64,000 nucleotides of DNA from Neurospora tetraspora (lineage: Eukaryota; Ascomycota; Sordariomycetes; Sordariales; Sordariaceae): NCBI RefSeq assembly GCF_033439725.1, contig NW_026944389.1, positions 124,001 to 188,000 of the forward strand. Direction: 5' to 3'. Both the position numbers and the translations under genes were made by a program. The number at the start of each line of letters is the position of its first letter. The stretch's first letter is position 1. A model generated the notes under the pieces. That model was given only the letters and a program-made list of their open reading frames with translations, was not told the origin of the DNA and did no database searches. Below, in pieces: positions 11,640 to 25,488 of this stretch.

Positions 11640-12930
11640 CTTTTGGTTATTGGGTTCCTAGCGTAAAATATAGTAACGTAGCCTTTATAACCTTACTTTC
11701 GATACGACGTATAAAATTAACCGCTACTTCTTCCCCTTAGTATAGAGAGCCTTCTTATTTATAAAAAGAATTTAATACTAATCTTTTAAATAGTATTTAA
11801 TAATAAGTGGGTAATTAGATTTATTTATTTAATAAGGTAAATTAAGTAAGTAATATATACGTCCGACATTCTTAAGCTTGCAATTATTATTAATAATAGG
11901 GATGCGTAATTAATTAAGGTAATTGATAAGGGGTTCCCTTCGGTATAATAATAGTGGTGTGTATAGTATTTTAATTATAATTTCGTTAAGAATATTAAGA
12001 AGTTTTAGAAGCGTTTAAACGGTAGTAATAATATTAATAACGAGGGTGAGGATAATGATGAGGATAAGGAGGAGTATTTTAACAAGGAGGAGGAGGATAA
12101 TAGGGAGGTTACCGTTCTAGTTATTAGTATTACGATTATAGAGGAGGATAACGTCGCTAAATTCTATCGATTTAATTAATATATATGTATTATAGTTAGA
12201 ACTAAGGTTAGGCTCCCTTCTTTATTAGATAAAGTAGTTAATATTCGTTTAGGGCTATTTTTTATATAGTAGTATATAGTGTATATTTTTTTAGTTTTAC
12301 AGTTTATAAAGGTATATAATATTTTCGTCGGTTAGTTCGAAAAATTATAAGAGGCTATTATCGTTTATATTCAGCGGGAGTATATATTATATTAGAAGGA
12401 GTAAGTTGGATGTTATATATTAAATCATTTAATTGTAGTTAGCGTACTACTTTATTAAATAAGTTTAATAATAGCTCCTTGGAATCGTATTACGTTTTTA
12501 TTTGTGGCGGTTTTATTAATTTGTATAAAGTTTGCGAACTTTATATTAATAACTAATATATTTATTATAAGGATGCTATTATTACTTCGTTTTTACATAT
12601 ACGTATAAAGTTGATTAATACGGATTGGTTAGGTAAATACCTTTTCGAATTTAGTTTATAGGTAGTAGATCTCCTTAATTATTAATATTATTTTCTTTAC
12701 CCTCCTATCCCTATATAGTAAAAGTACCCCCTTACCCTTATATAATAATCGATTTAGGAAGTAATATAGTTTGCTATATATTTACAATTTAGAGGCGGCT
12801 ATAAGGGAAGTTAGCTTTAAGGGTATTTAGGTTACTAAGGAGGATTATTATCTATTTTAGTATTTACGTTAGATTAGAGTAAGGTATTACTATTTCCCCC
12901 TTATTATTTCTTATATTAATATTTTATAAA
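11640..12930 (+). pseudogene. MULE transposase remnant (RIP-mutated)
   Basis: Conceptual translation, ignoring stops, gives the MULE blocks DTTYKINRYFFPL and RDA.LIKVIDKGFPSV...WCV, then an acidic stretch (NEGEDNDEDKEEYFNKEEED at about 12030-12110) and a less conserved C-terminal part up to the insertion point at 12950. Stops are mostly TAA or TAG at positions expected to be CAA, CAG or TGG, as RIP predicts. It would have cut and pasted the element in the nucleus and is now inactive. Confidence 0.6.
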
Positions 12931-12954
12931 GGATTTAGTACATTAATATTTTAC

Positions 12955-13243
12955 TATCAGGATCGTAGAGGAAAGTAGGTTGAGGTGCCTACGGATACCG
13001 TAAGTACGTAAAGGACGTTAAGGTAGGGGGAGGATTAAAGATATATTAATAATTAATCCTAATAATTTTGGAGGCGAGTTCGACCGGCTATTTATATCGT
13101 TATAAACTCTATTTTATAATAGTTAAATCTACGACGGCTCCGAACCATTCTAACGCTATACTACAACGCTATACTATACGGATATCGGCGCTCTTTAGTA
13201 TTAGTACGGGTCTAACGCCCAATAAGTCCCTAACGACCTAATA
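12955..13243 (-). repeat. 3' LTR of the outer retrotransposon
   Basis: 289 bp, direct copy of 29133-29421 with many C/T and G/A differences. It is preceded by target duplication TTTAC (12950-12954). The adjacent run of C (plus strand) is the polypurine tract of the minus-strand element. Confidence 0.85.
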
Positions 13244-16200
13244 TAACCCCCCCTCCCCTAAATTTCTATTTTAGAAATTTATAAATACCCTCCGTCGGTA
13301 GCCTGCCTACCGGTACTTTTCCTAACCGTTCCTCTATAATCTATTTTTATAAATGAATATACCGTCGTTAAAACGCCGCCCTCTCCGTTTCTTCTTATTT
13401 CCCTACTAATACTAACCTGCTACCCAATACCCGTTAATCCCGTTTCCTAGCCGGCTTCGACCGCCTTTTACTTACCGTCCGTTATCTCTTTATTTTTTAC
13501 CAGCCGCCATTCTAACTTTAAATTAACCGCCTTTCGTTTTATTATATTTCACTCCCCCATTATTATTTTAATGTCTATTGGCCGTCCTTTCGTCCTAAAT
13601 TATCTTCCCTACTTTTCTTTTATTCTTTTTTATTACCTTCTTCTATTACTTTTCTTACCCTTTATCGTTTAAAATTAATTTATTTAAAATTCTTTCGATA
13701 ATATCCGTACTTTTGTACTTTAATTATTTACCCCGATTCCACTTTATTTTATATTTTTAATTTTATTTATAAGAATTTTCTTCCCTCTTTTCTTTTCTTC
13801 CTCCTCTTCTTTTTCCATCCTTCGTATATATTTATATATTTATTTATATTATTACTATAGCCGCCTTCTTAAATTCTACCGACTAGTATACCTTTTATAA
13901 TTTAACTTTAGTAAGCGCTTTTCCTTTTTATTTTATATTTTTTCTATTAACTATTTAATAATATTATTTACAATCCGCTTTATACTATTTCTTTTTAGAA
14001 AGCTACGAACGCTATTACTAATTTGCCCCCCGGCGCTACTAATACCGTTATAGTCCTAATTATAAATTACTTCGTTTATACCTCATAAAATTTATTGAAT
14101 TCCTATTTTTCTTCTATTACTATTAGTACTAATAAAATTATTTTTCTAAATAATAATACGTATTCGGCGTACCCCGAAATTTTGAACCGGCGCCTTTATA
14201 ATTTCTTTCTGGTCCTTTATAATTATATAATTGCGTTTTAAAAAAACGTAATCGCCGTTTACGTGAAAGATATAAATAATATTATATTTACTTTTATTAT
14301 TACCCTCTACGATTCTACTAATATTTTAATAATTAATATTTATATTTTTTATAAACGTTTTTATATCTTTCTTTTAATACCTTCCGAATTTTATAACTGC
14401 TGCCTTAACGAATAAATAGAGCGCTACGATTTCCGCCGTCTTATTAATAGTCGTCCTACCGGTTAAATTACCCTTACTACTATTTGTATTCTTGATAACG
14501 AATAATTCGATATTATAGTTCCCGTTTCTTTAGTAGCTCCCGCTACCCCCGCAAGTATAATTAGTCTAGTAGATATCCTCTAGGTTATAAATTCGGTATA
14601 TATTAATATTTGTTGTTTATTGCCCGTCGAAGCGTTCCCTTAGCCCTATAATAGGAATACGCTAGTATTAGTAATTAATAATACGATAATAGACGAAAGT
14701 AAAATTTAAATTTAAATTATTTATTAATAGACGCGGCGGTTGCGCGCGAGAGTTTAAGTTTTGAAAAGATGGGTTGGATTCCTATATTAATATACAATTT
14801 GGATTCGGATTTAAGGATTGGATTAGGCGGTTATTATAATATTTAGCTTTTTACTTTTATAGCTTTTTGGTCTTACTTTATTTATAATATTGTTACTTGG
14901 AGGGAGGAATATTAGCTTAATAAATAATCGATAATTAGATATTAGCGTACTATTATATCTCCTGGCTTGTTATTTTCTATAATCCCTTGATTGATTCTTC
15001 TTTCCTTTATTTTATACGCCGTCGCCTACCCTTTTAATATGATTCCCCTAATTTTAATCTAATACATTATATATTATAATTATTTAATATAATTCCTTTA
15101 GTTTTAGTCCAATACGCTATGCGTTATAATTGTCTAATATTCCTTATATTATAATTATTTAATGCTTTATGCGTTATAATCGCTTAATGGTCTAAATATA
15201 TTATGATTATTAATGCTCTATGATTATTAATGCGTTACGGTCGTTAGTTGTTTCAATTTCTTTTTATTAATTTATTTAATTTATTTTTATTGATTTAATT
15301 ACCGAGCCCCCTTCGGCTTTTTTCTTTTATAATTCCTTTACTTTGTATTTTTTCATAATTCCGGATAATTTAAATCCTTTTATAATATTTATTCGTTATT
15401 ATTATCCGAATACCCTTTTTATTTTATTTAATATTACCGATTCTTTCCCGACCTTCGATATTTTACGATTATCTCTATTTTATATTATACGAGATTGTCT
15501 TCGACGTTTATTATTTTTCTTTACGGCGTTACTATTTTAGGATTATCGTAGTATAATTTTAATAACATAATAAGGAATACCGAATAAATATAATAGCATT
15601 CTAAAAAGGTAAAATAGTAGCCTATCTTTATATCGCTAACGATTTCAATAATTCAGAAAGGCCCTAAGAATTTATTTACTAGTTTAATATTGGGCCTTCG
15701 TTATTTAACGTTCTTCGTATTAAAGATTATACCGTAATTATCTTTTACGTCGGGATATAGAATACAAATTTAATAAAGTGGTCGATAATAATTAGGACGG
15801 TATTATAGGTTCGATTGGATATAAAATTATAAAATTTGGGTAAGTTTATAATGAAATTATAAAAAATATTTTATTATAATACTATCAGAATAGGCAATAA
15901 TACAAAGAACCTATATAATTTATAATTCCGAAGTTTGGCTTTCTAGTATGTTAAATATTAGCGGACGTAATTTTTTATATCAGCGGCGATAGTAGGCTAA
16001 TAGTAATATTAATTGATTTTTTTGAACGTTTTCCATTATTCTATGTCTTTAATTATAACGTTATTATAGTAAATATAAAAGAATTTTGATTGTATGTTTT
16101 CCGGTACGTAAATTTGGTAATAATAATACAGTATATTATTTTCTCCTATTTTTTAATTTTTTACTCTTTAACCTTTTTTTAATTCTTTCTATACTTTTTC

Positions 16201-16700
16201 CGATATAAATGGATTTAATCTTTACGCTTTTAATAATTGCTAATTTAACAGAGGAAATTGCCTACCTTCTTTTTATACCTTTGTAATTATTATATACGTT
16301 CCTATACGATTAATAACGACGTTGTCTACTCTTCTTCTACAATTTGCAGCAACTTCGTCCGTAAATTATATTTTCTTTTTCGGTATTCTTTTATCTTTAT
16401 TCTAACCTTTATATTCTCTAGATAATTCTTTATTTTCGTTAATACTATATTTTTTATATTCTTTTACCGAATATTATCCTCCCGATCCGATCTTTAAACC
16501 GATTTTATTTTTTCTACTATCTTTATATTATTTTTTCTTCTTTACTACCGCCTTCTATATTTCCCGACCGATTAATAATACTTTTTTTATATTATTGTCT
16601 AATATAACCCCATTTTATATCGCTTTTCCCTTTTCTTTACCTTCTTTAATAATTTGTATTAAAAGATAATTCTCCTTAATTATTTCGATAATTTCGTATA
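13244..16700 (-). pseudogene. Outer retrotransposon, 3' half of the pol region
   Basis: AT-rich, RIP-mutated. By position and orientation this should be the RNase H/integrase part of the minus-strand polyprotein, cut off from its RT part by the Gypsy insertion at 16701. I could not read clear integrase motifs through the mutations. Confidence 0.4.
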
Positions 16701-16705
16701 ATTAC

Positions 16706-17071
16706 TATGATGACATGGGTCCCGACACCCTGTACATAGGTACTAAGGCCCCACTCGTCCCATTACAAGACCCACATTCTTAGGAATGTACGCTCTCTAA
16801 TTGGCTGAACTAGAACTAAGATATCTAGGCTTATTCAATTGGTTCGTCGCGACTATTCAATTGGCACCGCGATTTATATATTGTATTTATATATAATATT
16901 AGATTAAGAAGGCGGTAGAGGTTGGCAGAATCTGGGTATACCCTATATAAAGGTATTCAACCGAGCTTAGCTCTCAACCTCTCCCTCTTTTCTTCTTTAA
17001 TTTTAATTATTTTATTATTTTATGTACATTCGTTGTATTACGGTTATACGCGTCCGTATTATATTCTAATA
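16706..17071 (+). repeat. 5' LTR of the chromovirus
   Basis: About 366 bp, direct copy of the split right LTR. Its 3' part holds the pyrimidine-rich CTCAACCTCTCCCTC box and a TATA-like TATATAAAGG. Confidence 0.85.
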
Positions 17072-20000
17072 TTTAATCAAAATTCTCTTATATCCGTCTA
17101 GGAAGGTATTATAATATCCTAACTTAATCCCGAAGAACCTAATAAATCGCTTCGTCGATTTCCTAAACCCCAATTTTATCGCCTCGCTAATAATGAATTT
17201 AATACCAATTATAACGAAAATTGCTCATTATAACTAATTACGCCTAGGGGGCGCTATTAAACCGTCCTCTCAATCCTAATAATATTAACCAACCCTATAA
17301 ACCTAATTATAACCCCTATGCTGCTAATTACGATAAATACGATTAAAATACTAATAATACTACTAAAGATAGCGCGTAGGAGGATAAAGATTTAGAAGAG
17401 GATAATCCCTCTCTCTGTAATATTGGTAATAATAAATTATTCGAAGAGTCCGAATTAGTAGTTACTTCTACGCTTTGGAAAAAGCGTTATATTCTTCCTA
17501 AATAACTTCTTCGGGATGCGTCGCTCTCTTACGATACTTCGAAGGAGATTCCTATTAAATTTGGAGAATATTTTAAACGTAGTATAAAATTTATTTTTAA
17601 AATAAATTCGCCTCTAAACCCCTAATGTTTTAATATTAATATAAATAATATTATTTACCTTAACCCTAATATAATCCGTAAATATATCTTTCCTTATAAA
17701 TAATATATTTTTAAAGAGGTCGTTTATTATCGTATCCGTTTAAATTATATTAAATTCGATTATATGTCTAATATTCGTCGCGATAATATCATTACCTAAT
17801 ATCCCCAAGTACGCCGCATTTCGATTAGCGCTAAAGAATTTAATAATAAAATAATTGATTTATCCGCCAAATCCCCTTTACCCTCTATTATTTACTTAAT
17901 AAGCGACTGACTTTCATAGGATTTAATTAATAACTTTACTATTTATATAAATAACCTTTACCCGTTAATTGGAATATATTATTACGTATTGAAAGTAAAC
18001 AGAATTATTACGAACAGTATTATTATATTACTATTTTTAACGATAATAATAAAGATAAAAAAGGTCACCGGTTTATTAATTTTTACCCTATTATTTAATA
18101 AAGATAATTATCGTTAGCTATTAAAAATTAGAATAATCCTCTTACTTTTTAAGAATTTCTAATCTTATTAAACCGAAACCTTAATACTATAAAAGGTAAA
18201 ATTAGTACCAAATCTTACGCCCTAAAAGCCTTTATTAGCATAACTAAAGGAATTGCCTACACTTTACACTATATTTATAAAATTATAATTAAAATAGATA
18301 AATAAATAATATATTTTGTTTAAAAGGTTAAAAAATATTAGGCTAACGTAAATAACCGCTCTCATAGAGGCGACGATAATGAGTTGGTTATAAATAAGTA
18401 ATTAATTGAATTAAAGTAGAAGCCAGCGGCGGCCGACGTAAATAAAAATAATTTAAATAATGAAATTTAAAATTTCTAAGTTAAGAATAATAACCTTCGT
18501 TAAAAATATAATTAATGAAGTAAGAATGTTGTAAAAAGTATTAATATAATTATTAAGGCGACCGAAATCGCGATATTAGTTGTAGAAATTCGTATTCGTA
18601 ATTAAATAGAAAGTATTAAGAAGGATTACATCGAAAATTTTAAATTCTTTTATAAATAGTATAATTTTAAAATTTTATATTTATAAACTTATGTTAATAA
18701 TCTTTAATGCCTGCTAAACGTTATTTATATAAATAAAGAAAAATTAGAAACTACTAAGTTATCCGAACCTATCAAAACTATTAAGTCTAAATTAAAGGAG
18801 AAAATTGTATTTTACAAATCTCCTGAACGCTCTCTTAATATTATTTATTTAATTAATGATATTTATTATAAATATATTAAAGTTCCCGACCGTCCACTTT
18901 CGAAAACCCCCGACGAGCGTTGCCCTCCGTCTAAACCCATATTATACTCTTTTAGTATAGGCGGAGGTAATTTTAATAATAATAATAACGACGAGGATTT
19001 AATTAATAACAATAATGACGATTATAATCCCCTTCGTAACCCTCATTGTGTACCCCGTAATAATATTTATAATAACTGTAATAAATATAATAAAAATAGT
19101 ACTCCCTTTAATATTATCTTTTTTGAAGGTAGACGTCGCCGCAGCAAGACTATTAAAATAAATATTCTTATCTTTTCTAAAGAAGATGAAAATAAATTAG
19201 AATTCGATATATAATATTTTTAAATAATTTATTATCTTTATATTAATACCGATTACTTCGTCGATAACGAAATTAGTTTTAGAAAAATTATTTTTAAATT
19301 ATTTAAATAAGCGTTAAAATACTTATACCCTTTTATTCGCCCCGGCGCGAGTAGATTACGTATTAGAACTATAAAGGACTTTATAAATTGTTTATAATTG
19401 AACTATTATAATTTTAATGTTGATAAAAAGGTTCGCGAAGAGTATAAGAATTTAATAATACGCGCTTCGGATTACTTTAAGGATTTTAAAGTAATTCTTA
19501 CCCGCCTAGCCGGTTATTATAGTATTTCCGACTCTTAATGGAAATTAAAATTGCGTTATATAATTATTATACGCCTTTATAATTGTGCCGAGGCTAATTA
19601 CTATTTTAATTATATTTACGAAGAATATATCGAACTTTTTTAAAGCTTTAATAAAAGCTTTTATATAGGTTAACTTAATAATAAAAATAAGAAGGTTTTT
19701 ACTGGTAAAGTTCTTAATGGATTTAAACAGCCTTTAAAGAATACCGTTTTCGAGCCCCTTCGTAATTTTTCACTTAATTTACTTGTTTTTATATAAGAAG
19801 CCTTCCAAGGAAGATACTTATAAATTCTAAATAGAAGGTAAGTATTTTATTTGTTACGAGATTAATTATATAGCCCCTTAGTACTTACGCTACGAAAAGC
19901 GCTTTAAGGCGGCCGACGTTAAACTTTATATTATGAAAGTTAAGCTTCTTAATAATAAAATCGAATTTAATAACGATAAGGGTAGCTACAAAACCGATAC

Positions 20001-20150
20001 TATCATTAAGAAAAATATAGATTCGGAAAATTAAAACGCCTAGAGAAATTAACCTCCTATTTGGGCGAAATATTAATTTGCACATTAATAGGAAAAAAGG
20101 GTAATATAAATAAATTTAATTTATAAAATTAGTTAAAGAAGGGTCCTACT

Positions 20151-20357
20151 TTGATTGTTAAATATATTGTAATTCATAATAGATTATCTATTACTATGTT
20201 CGACGCGCTTATCGATACGGGAATAAATATATATATTTTTATAAGTTACAAATCCGTTAACAAACTAATTAAATATCTAAAATTAAAAATTAAAACGGAC
20301 TTTCCCCTCGGATATATACGCTTATATAAAAATATTAAGCCTAATTTAATTTTATAA
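20151..20357 (+). pseudogene. Retroviral-type aspartic protease fragment of the chromovirus
   Basis: A 68-codon open stretch contains FDALIDTGINIYIFIS, the DTG active-site loop of retropepsins followed by the hydrophobic strand. It is flanked by stops in the same polyprotein frame and is one of the few parts without a RIP stop. Confidence 0.7.
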
Positions 20358-21476
20358 ATTATATTAGGCGCTATATAGGTATAGGGATATCAATTTCGAA
20401 ATTAATGAATAATCGTCTTACCGGCTATATTTAAGGATATAATCCTCGGGAAAATATAGCTAGGATAGAATAAGGTTTTGCTCAATTATAATAATAATTA
20501 ATTTATTTTTCCGGAAGGGTTATTAAAAGCCCCGCTAAATAAAAATATTAAAATCGGTAAGAGACCTAAATTATTCTATAATCCCTCTTCCTAGTAAAAT
20601 ATAGTCCGCTGCGAACGTCTTATAGTTATAAAGGATAAAAAACGAATAGACGGAGCTTTATTTTAAATTAGGACCTTATAGGAGGAATAGGAAGCGGAAG
20701 CGGAAGTACGATAGCTAGATGTAGTTATTACGGAATTATAAATAAAAACGGAGGAAGTAGTAAAAAGAAATAAGGCTATAATTAAGGAAGAGGCTATAGT
20801 TAAATAAAAGATCTAAGAGTTAGAAAAGTAGGAAAAAGAGAAAAAGCTAAAGTTGGTTATAAAGGAGGATTTGAAGGAAGAAAGAAAAAATACCGAAACC
20901 CCTAAGGGTAAACTTCCTTTAAATTAGCGACCGAAAGGTATTTATATAATGAAGTATTATAATTATAATAATCCTATAATTGATAATTAAATAGAATAGT
21001 ATCTTTTCGATAGAATTAAATATAAATATACTTTGGCCGTCGAAATTATAGAAATAGAGATAGTAAAGGGGATTTATCGATAAAGTAAGGATTTATACCC
21101 TTATTGCGACGCTTAAGGACTATATCGTATAGAACGAGAATTTGGATAGACTAAGCGATGTTCTTATAATTATACCCTAGTAAATATTATTACTATAGAT
21201 TTCTATACCAAACGAAGCGAAACTATCAAAGAAATCAATTTTTATAAAATTAATAGGATTATTAAAGTAATATAAGTAAAAATACTATTTGATAATAAGG
21301 ACGAATATCGATAATTGGTAATAAATAAATTACTTAAAAAATATTAAAATTATATTAACGTTTTTAATAAGGAAGATTCTAATATACTCTTAGAATTTAA
21401 GGATAAAATTAAATATAAAATCGAATTCGAAGAAGGTAAGAGTCCTTAAGACCTCGGGTATAATTTATTATATAAA

Positions 21477-22080
21477 ATGACCTTGGAGGAATTGGAAGAA
21501 TATCGTTAATATATTATTAACAACTTTTAAAAAGGAGTTATTAAAGTAGATTTAGCCCCTTAGGCGGTACCGGTTTTATTTATATTAAAAGTTAATGGAG
21601 GTTTACATTTCTATATAGATTACTAGAAATTTAATACACTTTTAAAGAGGGATCGATACCTTTTACTATTAATTAATAAAATATTATTTCGTATTAATTA
21701 AGTAAAAGTATTTATCAAGGTAAATATATAGTAAGCCTTCTATTATATTAGAATATATCCCAATTACGAAGATTTAACTACCTTCAAAACTCGTTCTAAC
21801 GCTTATAAATATAAAGTATTACCCTTCGAATTAACGGGCGGACCTTCCTCGTTCTAACGCTTTATTAACAAAGTTTTAATAGGATATTTAGACAATTTCT
21901 ATAATACTTATAATAATAATATTCTAATTTATTCCGGTAATTAAAAAGATTATAATAAATACGTCGATATAATATTATAATACTTCGAAGAAACGGGACT
22001 ATAGGTTGATATTAAAAAGTATGAATTTAACATTATTAAAATTAAATTCTTAAGATTTATTATTAAGACTAATAATATTT
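21477..22080 (+). pseudogene. Reverse transcriptase domain of the chromovirus
   Basis: Ignoring stops, the frame reads MTLEELEEYR, a KG.IKVDLAP..VPVLF block, KVNGGLHFYID, KRDRYLL, the FIKVNI block, YKVLPFELTGGPSSF and NNNILIYS, the order of Ty3/Gypsy RT motifs. Many tryptophan, glutamine and arginine codons are now TAA or TAG. Confidence 0.8.
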
Positions 22081-23564
22081 TAATTAACCTAAAGAAAGTA
22101 GTAGTAGTTAAGGAATAAAAGACTCTTACTATGGTAAAAACCGTATAAGCCTTCCTAAAGTTCTATAATTTCTATTAGAAGTTTATACGCAATTTTAATT
22201 GCGTAACTAAACCTTTAATAAATCTTACGAAGAAAGATTTAGTATTTAAATAGGATAAGAAGTATAAAGACGTATTTATCTTTTTAAAAGAGAGTTTCCT
22301 AAATATATTAATCTTCGCCTACTTTAATTATAAGAAAGAGACCCGAATTAAAATAAACGCTAGTAATAGCGTCTACGCTGCATTTATAAATTAATTCCAA
22401 AACGATAAGGATTGGTACCTAGTAGCCTTCTATTTTAAAATCATATTTTCCGCGGAAGTCATTTACCTAATATATAATAAAGAATTATTAATAACTATAA
22501 AGGGTATTAGCTAATAGAATTTAGAGCTTAAAGGAATTAAGCCTTTTACAATTTATATAGATTATTAAGCCTTAGAATATTTTAACGAAAAGAGAATCCT
22601 TAATAGAAGGTAAGTATAATAGTTAGAAATCTTATTAGAATATTAATTTAAAATAATATATCGACCAGGCAAGGATAACGTCGTTACTAATGCTTTATTA
22701 TAAAAATCAAGAAATTTAAAAATAATTAAAGATAAAAAGGAGGATTAATTTATTTTACGAATATTTAAACCTATTAATAATAGCTTCTTTACCTTCGTTA
22801 GCGATAAATCGGCGGACGCTCTAATTAAATCGGAGGGGGAGGATGAATTAACCCTTTCTATAGAAGAGATCATCTTACTCACCGAATTAAATATAAATTA
22901 TAACGTAGTAAATTAATTAATTTAAATCAACTATATTACCGAATCCTTATTAATATACCGTACTAAGGTATAAAAAGAAAATTCCCTATTCTCTTTGAAA
23001 GATAGGGTATTATTAAAAGATAATAAATTAGTAGTCCCGGAAGACGATAACCTTCGTACTAAATTAATTAAGGCCGCTTATTACCTAATGACCGCTATTT
23101 ACCTGGGTTATAATAAAATAAGAAAGATACTTTATAAGTATTATTAGTAGCTAACTACAATTGCCGATATAAATTATTATATAAATAATTATTAAATATA
23201 TAAAGTTTTTAAAGCGTTTAAAGATAAAATACTGGGACTATTATACTCTATCGCTTTAATCGAAGAATATAGACCGTTTAACTTCCTAATGATCAATTTT
23301 AAGTTTATACCGAAAGATTATTATAGCTATAATATAATTATAATTATTATAGATCGGTTTTCAAAGGCTAATTAGAATATCCCTTATAAAAATACTATTA
23401 TAATTAAGAATATAACTATTTTAAATTATTATAGCCCTTACCGGTTTTATAGCCTGGGTATAAAAGTTATTAACGACCGCAGACTACAATTCGTATCCTA
23501 AATAATATAAAAAGTATTTTTACTTTTAAATATTAAATAGAAGCTAGCTACTTTAGGATATTCG

Positions 23565-23818
23565 TGTCACGCGTGGCCAGGGATGGGTACGGGTGCAAGG
23601 ACTGTACTACCCTAATGGCTAACTTGGACTAAAGACAAGAAGTTGAGGAAAGAAGGAAACCCCAAAAGGGAAGGCTAGATGAGAAGGACTGGGTTTTATA
23701 CCCTGAACTCTGGGAGGGAGCCAGGCCAAGCCCAGAACCTGAACCATCTGAACCAAACCCGTGAATGGAAGCCACCCGTGAATGGAATCCATGACGACTG
23801 GTGGTGCCAGCCGTCACA
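23565..23818 (+). mobile_element. Solo LTR 1, not RIP-mutated
   Basis: 254 bp starting TGTCACGCGTGG and ending CCAGCCGTCACA, flanked by the perfect duplication ATTCG (23560-23564 and 23819-23823). It interrupts the chromovirus integrase frame, which resumes immediately afterwards. It is GC-richer than its surroundings and keeps CpA/TpG, so it arrived after the host element was mutated and was not itself RIPed. The internal region has been lost, presumably by LTR-LTR recombination. An internal 69-codon open frame is not a gene. Confidence 0.85.
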
Positions 23819-24837
23819 ATTCGTAGACCGCTGAGCAAATAAAAATATTTATTAATATATCGATTAGCGTTTAAAATTATATATTAACTATAATGAGGAT
23901 AATTAATTTAAATATATCCTAATATTAAATATAATATAAATAAGCCTCCGCTATAATAATTTAAGAGGGCTATTGCTTAAAGAGGTTATTATAAGATATA
24001 TTATACCTAGTATATTAAATTAGGAGACCCGAATATATTAACGCCCAATTCGTAAAAAAATTAATCGGTAAAAGGCTTACCAATTAATAAACTAATTAAA
24101 ATAATATTATATAATAGTACGAAAGAATATTCAAGAAGTTCAATAATAGTAGATAGTATAAGCGAATAAATATAGACGGGAACCTAAATTCGGTATTAGC
24201 AATCGAATGTTTATTATTAAGCGAAGCTCAATTACGGATTAGCCTAGTAATAAATTAGATTAGAAATAAATTTAAGTATTATATTATATTAAAATAATAA
24301 AAGGTTGTTTATATAAATTAGAAGTCCCTGAAAGTTAAAAGGGTACTATTATTTATTATATTAATTACTTGAAATATTATTTAAATAACCCATTTCTAAA
24401 ATAAAGTAATGAAAACCCCGCTAACGAAATAGTTAGTAATAAAAAGGAATAGCAAATCTTAAAAGTAATTTTATTAAAAGTTACGAAAGGGAAGCTAGAA
24501 TATTAAGTAGAATAGAAAGGTTAAGACCTTAACCTTCGGTTCTAATTAGCGAATAATTTTAATAACGCGGTAAATTTATTAAGGGATTATTACGAAGCGA
24601 TCCTAATAATACTAGGGTTACCTAAACGTTTAATTAATTAGTTAATTAGAAATAAAAAGCCTTATATTAATAATAATAAGCCCGAAGAGGGCTCAAGGGT
24701 AGGATTAAGGAGAAGAGCGATAATAAAGAAGTAAGGTTAGAGGAAATATTCGATTCCTATTTGAATTAATTTTTTCATTTTTTCTTTTCGGCTCTAGGGT
24801 TAAGCTTCAACCCTGGAAGGGGGGGGGGAGGGGGTAA

Positions 24838-25483
24838 TATAATAATCTAAGTCCCAATACCCTACATATAGGTATTAAGGCCCTATTCGTCCTATTACAA
24901 GACCTATATCCTTAAGAATATATGTCACAAGCATTACTGCCTTGTTCCTATATATAAATGCACATGCATATATACTATATTGGTACAGTCAGCTGAGTGC
25001 AGCTGTCTGGCTGTAGCACATTCAGCAGTCTAGGTACAGACTACTGTTATGTGACAGCATAGCGGTTCTAGGTGGGTCCATGTCTATAGACCTACACCTC
25101 ATGCCCTATATAGTTCTCATACGCGCACAGAACTCTCTTCCTATTCTTCGCACAATAATCAAAGTCTTACCTTAGTGCTTGCTCGCGCCCCGTGACAATA
25201 TATACCCTCTAGTTGGTTAAATTAGAACTAAGATATATAGGCCCATTCAATTGGTTCGTCGCGACCATTCAATTGGCACCGCGACCTACATATCGCATTC
25301 ACATATAATATTAGATTAGGAAGGCGGTAGAGGTTGGCAGAATCTGGTCACACCCCATATAAGGGTGCTCAACCGAACCTAGCTCTCAACCTCTCCCTCT
25401 TTCCTTCTTTAACTTTAGTTATTTTATTATTTTGTATATACTCGTCGTACTACGGTTATACGCGCCCGTGTTGCATTCTGACA
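24838..25483 (+). repeat. 3' LTR of the chromovirus, split by solo LTR 2
   Basis: Matches 16706-17071 apart from the inserted 24923-25197 plus duplication. It is preceded by the polypurine tract and followed by ATTAC. It is less RIP-mutated than the left copy. Confidence 0.85.
24923..25197 (+). mobile_element. Solo LTR 2, not RIP-mutated
   Basis: 275 bp starting TGTCACAAGC and ending CCCGTGACA (TGTCAC/GTGACA inverted ends), flanked by ATATA on both sides (24918-24922 and 25198-25202). It contains a TATA-like CCTATATATAAATG and a typical fungal LTR promoter end (ACTCTCTTCC). It inserted into the 3' LTR of the chromovirus and differs in sequence from solo LTR 1. Confidence 0.85.
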
Positions 25484-25488
25484 ATTAC

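Larger units (their letters stand above)
16706..25483 (+). mobile_element. Ty3/Gypsy chromovirus, plus orientation, RIP-mutated
   Basis: Flanking LTRs (16706-17071, and 24838-25483 with an insertion) are bounded by the 5-bp duplication ATTAC (16701-16705 and 25484-25488). A long polypurine tract (24815-24834) lies just before the right LTR. In plus-strand order the remains are: gag region; aspartic protease with ALIDTGINIYIF (DTG at 20214-20222); RT (MTLEELEEYR at 21477, then VLPFELTGGPSSF and NNNILIYS); integrase (LMINFKFIPKD...IIDRFSKAN near 23300; GYS.TAEQIK spanning a solo-LTR insertion); and a C-terminal chromodomain-like block (GKLEY.VE.KG...LGLPKRLIN, about 24490-24640). Chromovirus integrases target H3K9-methylated heterochromatin, consistent with insertion into another transposon. 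Confidence 0.85.

Noticed and set aside
19885-20085. Minus-strand 66-codon frame
   Set aside because: Antisense to the plus-strand chromovirus polyprotein, in AT-rich DNA; chance.
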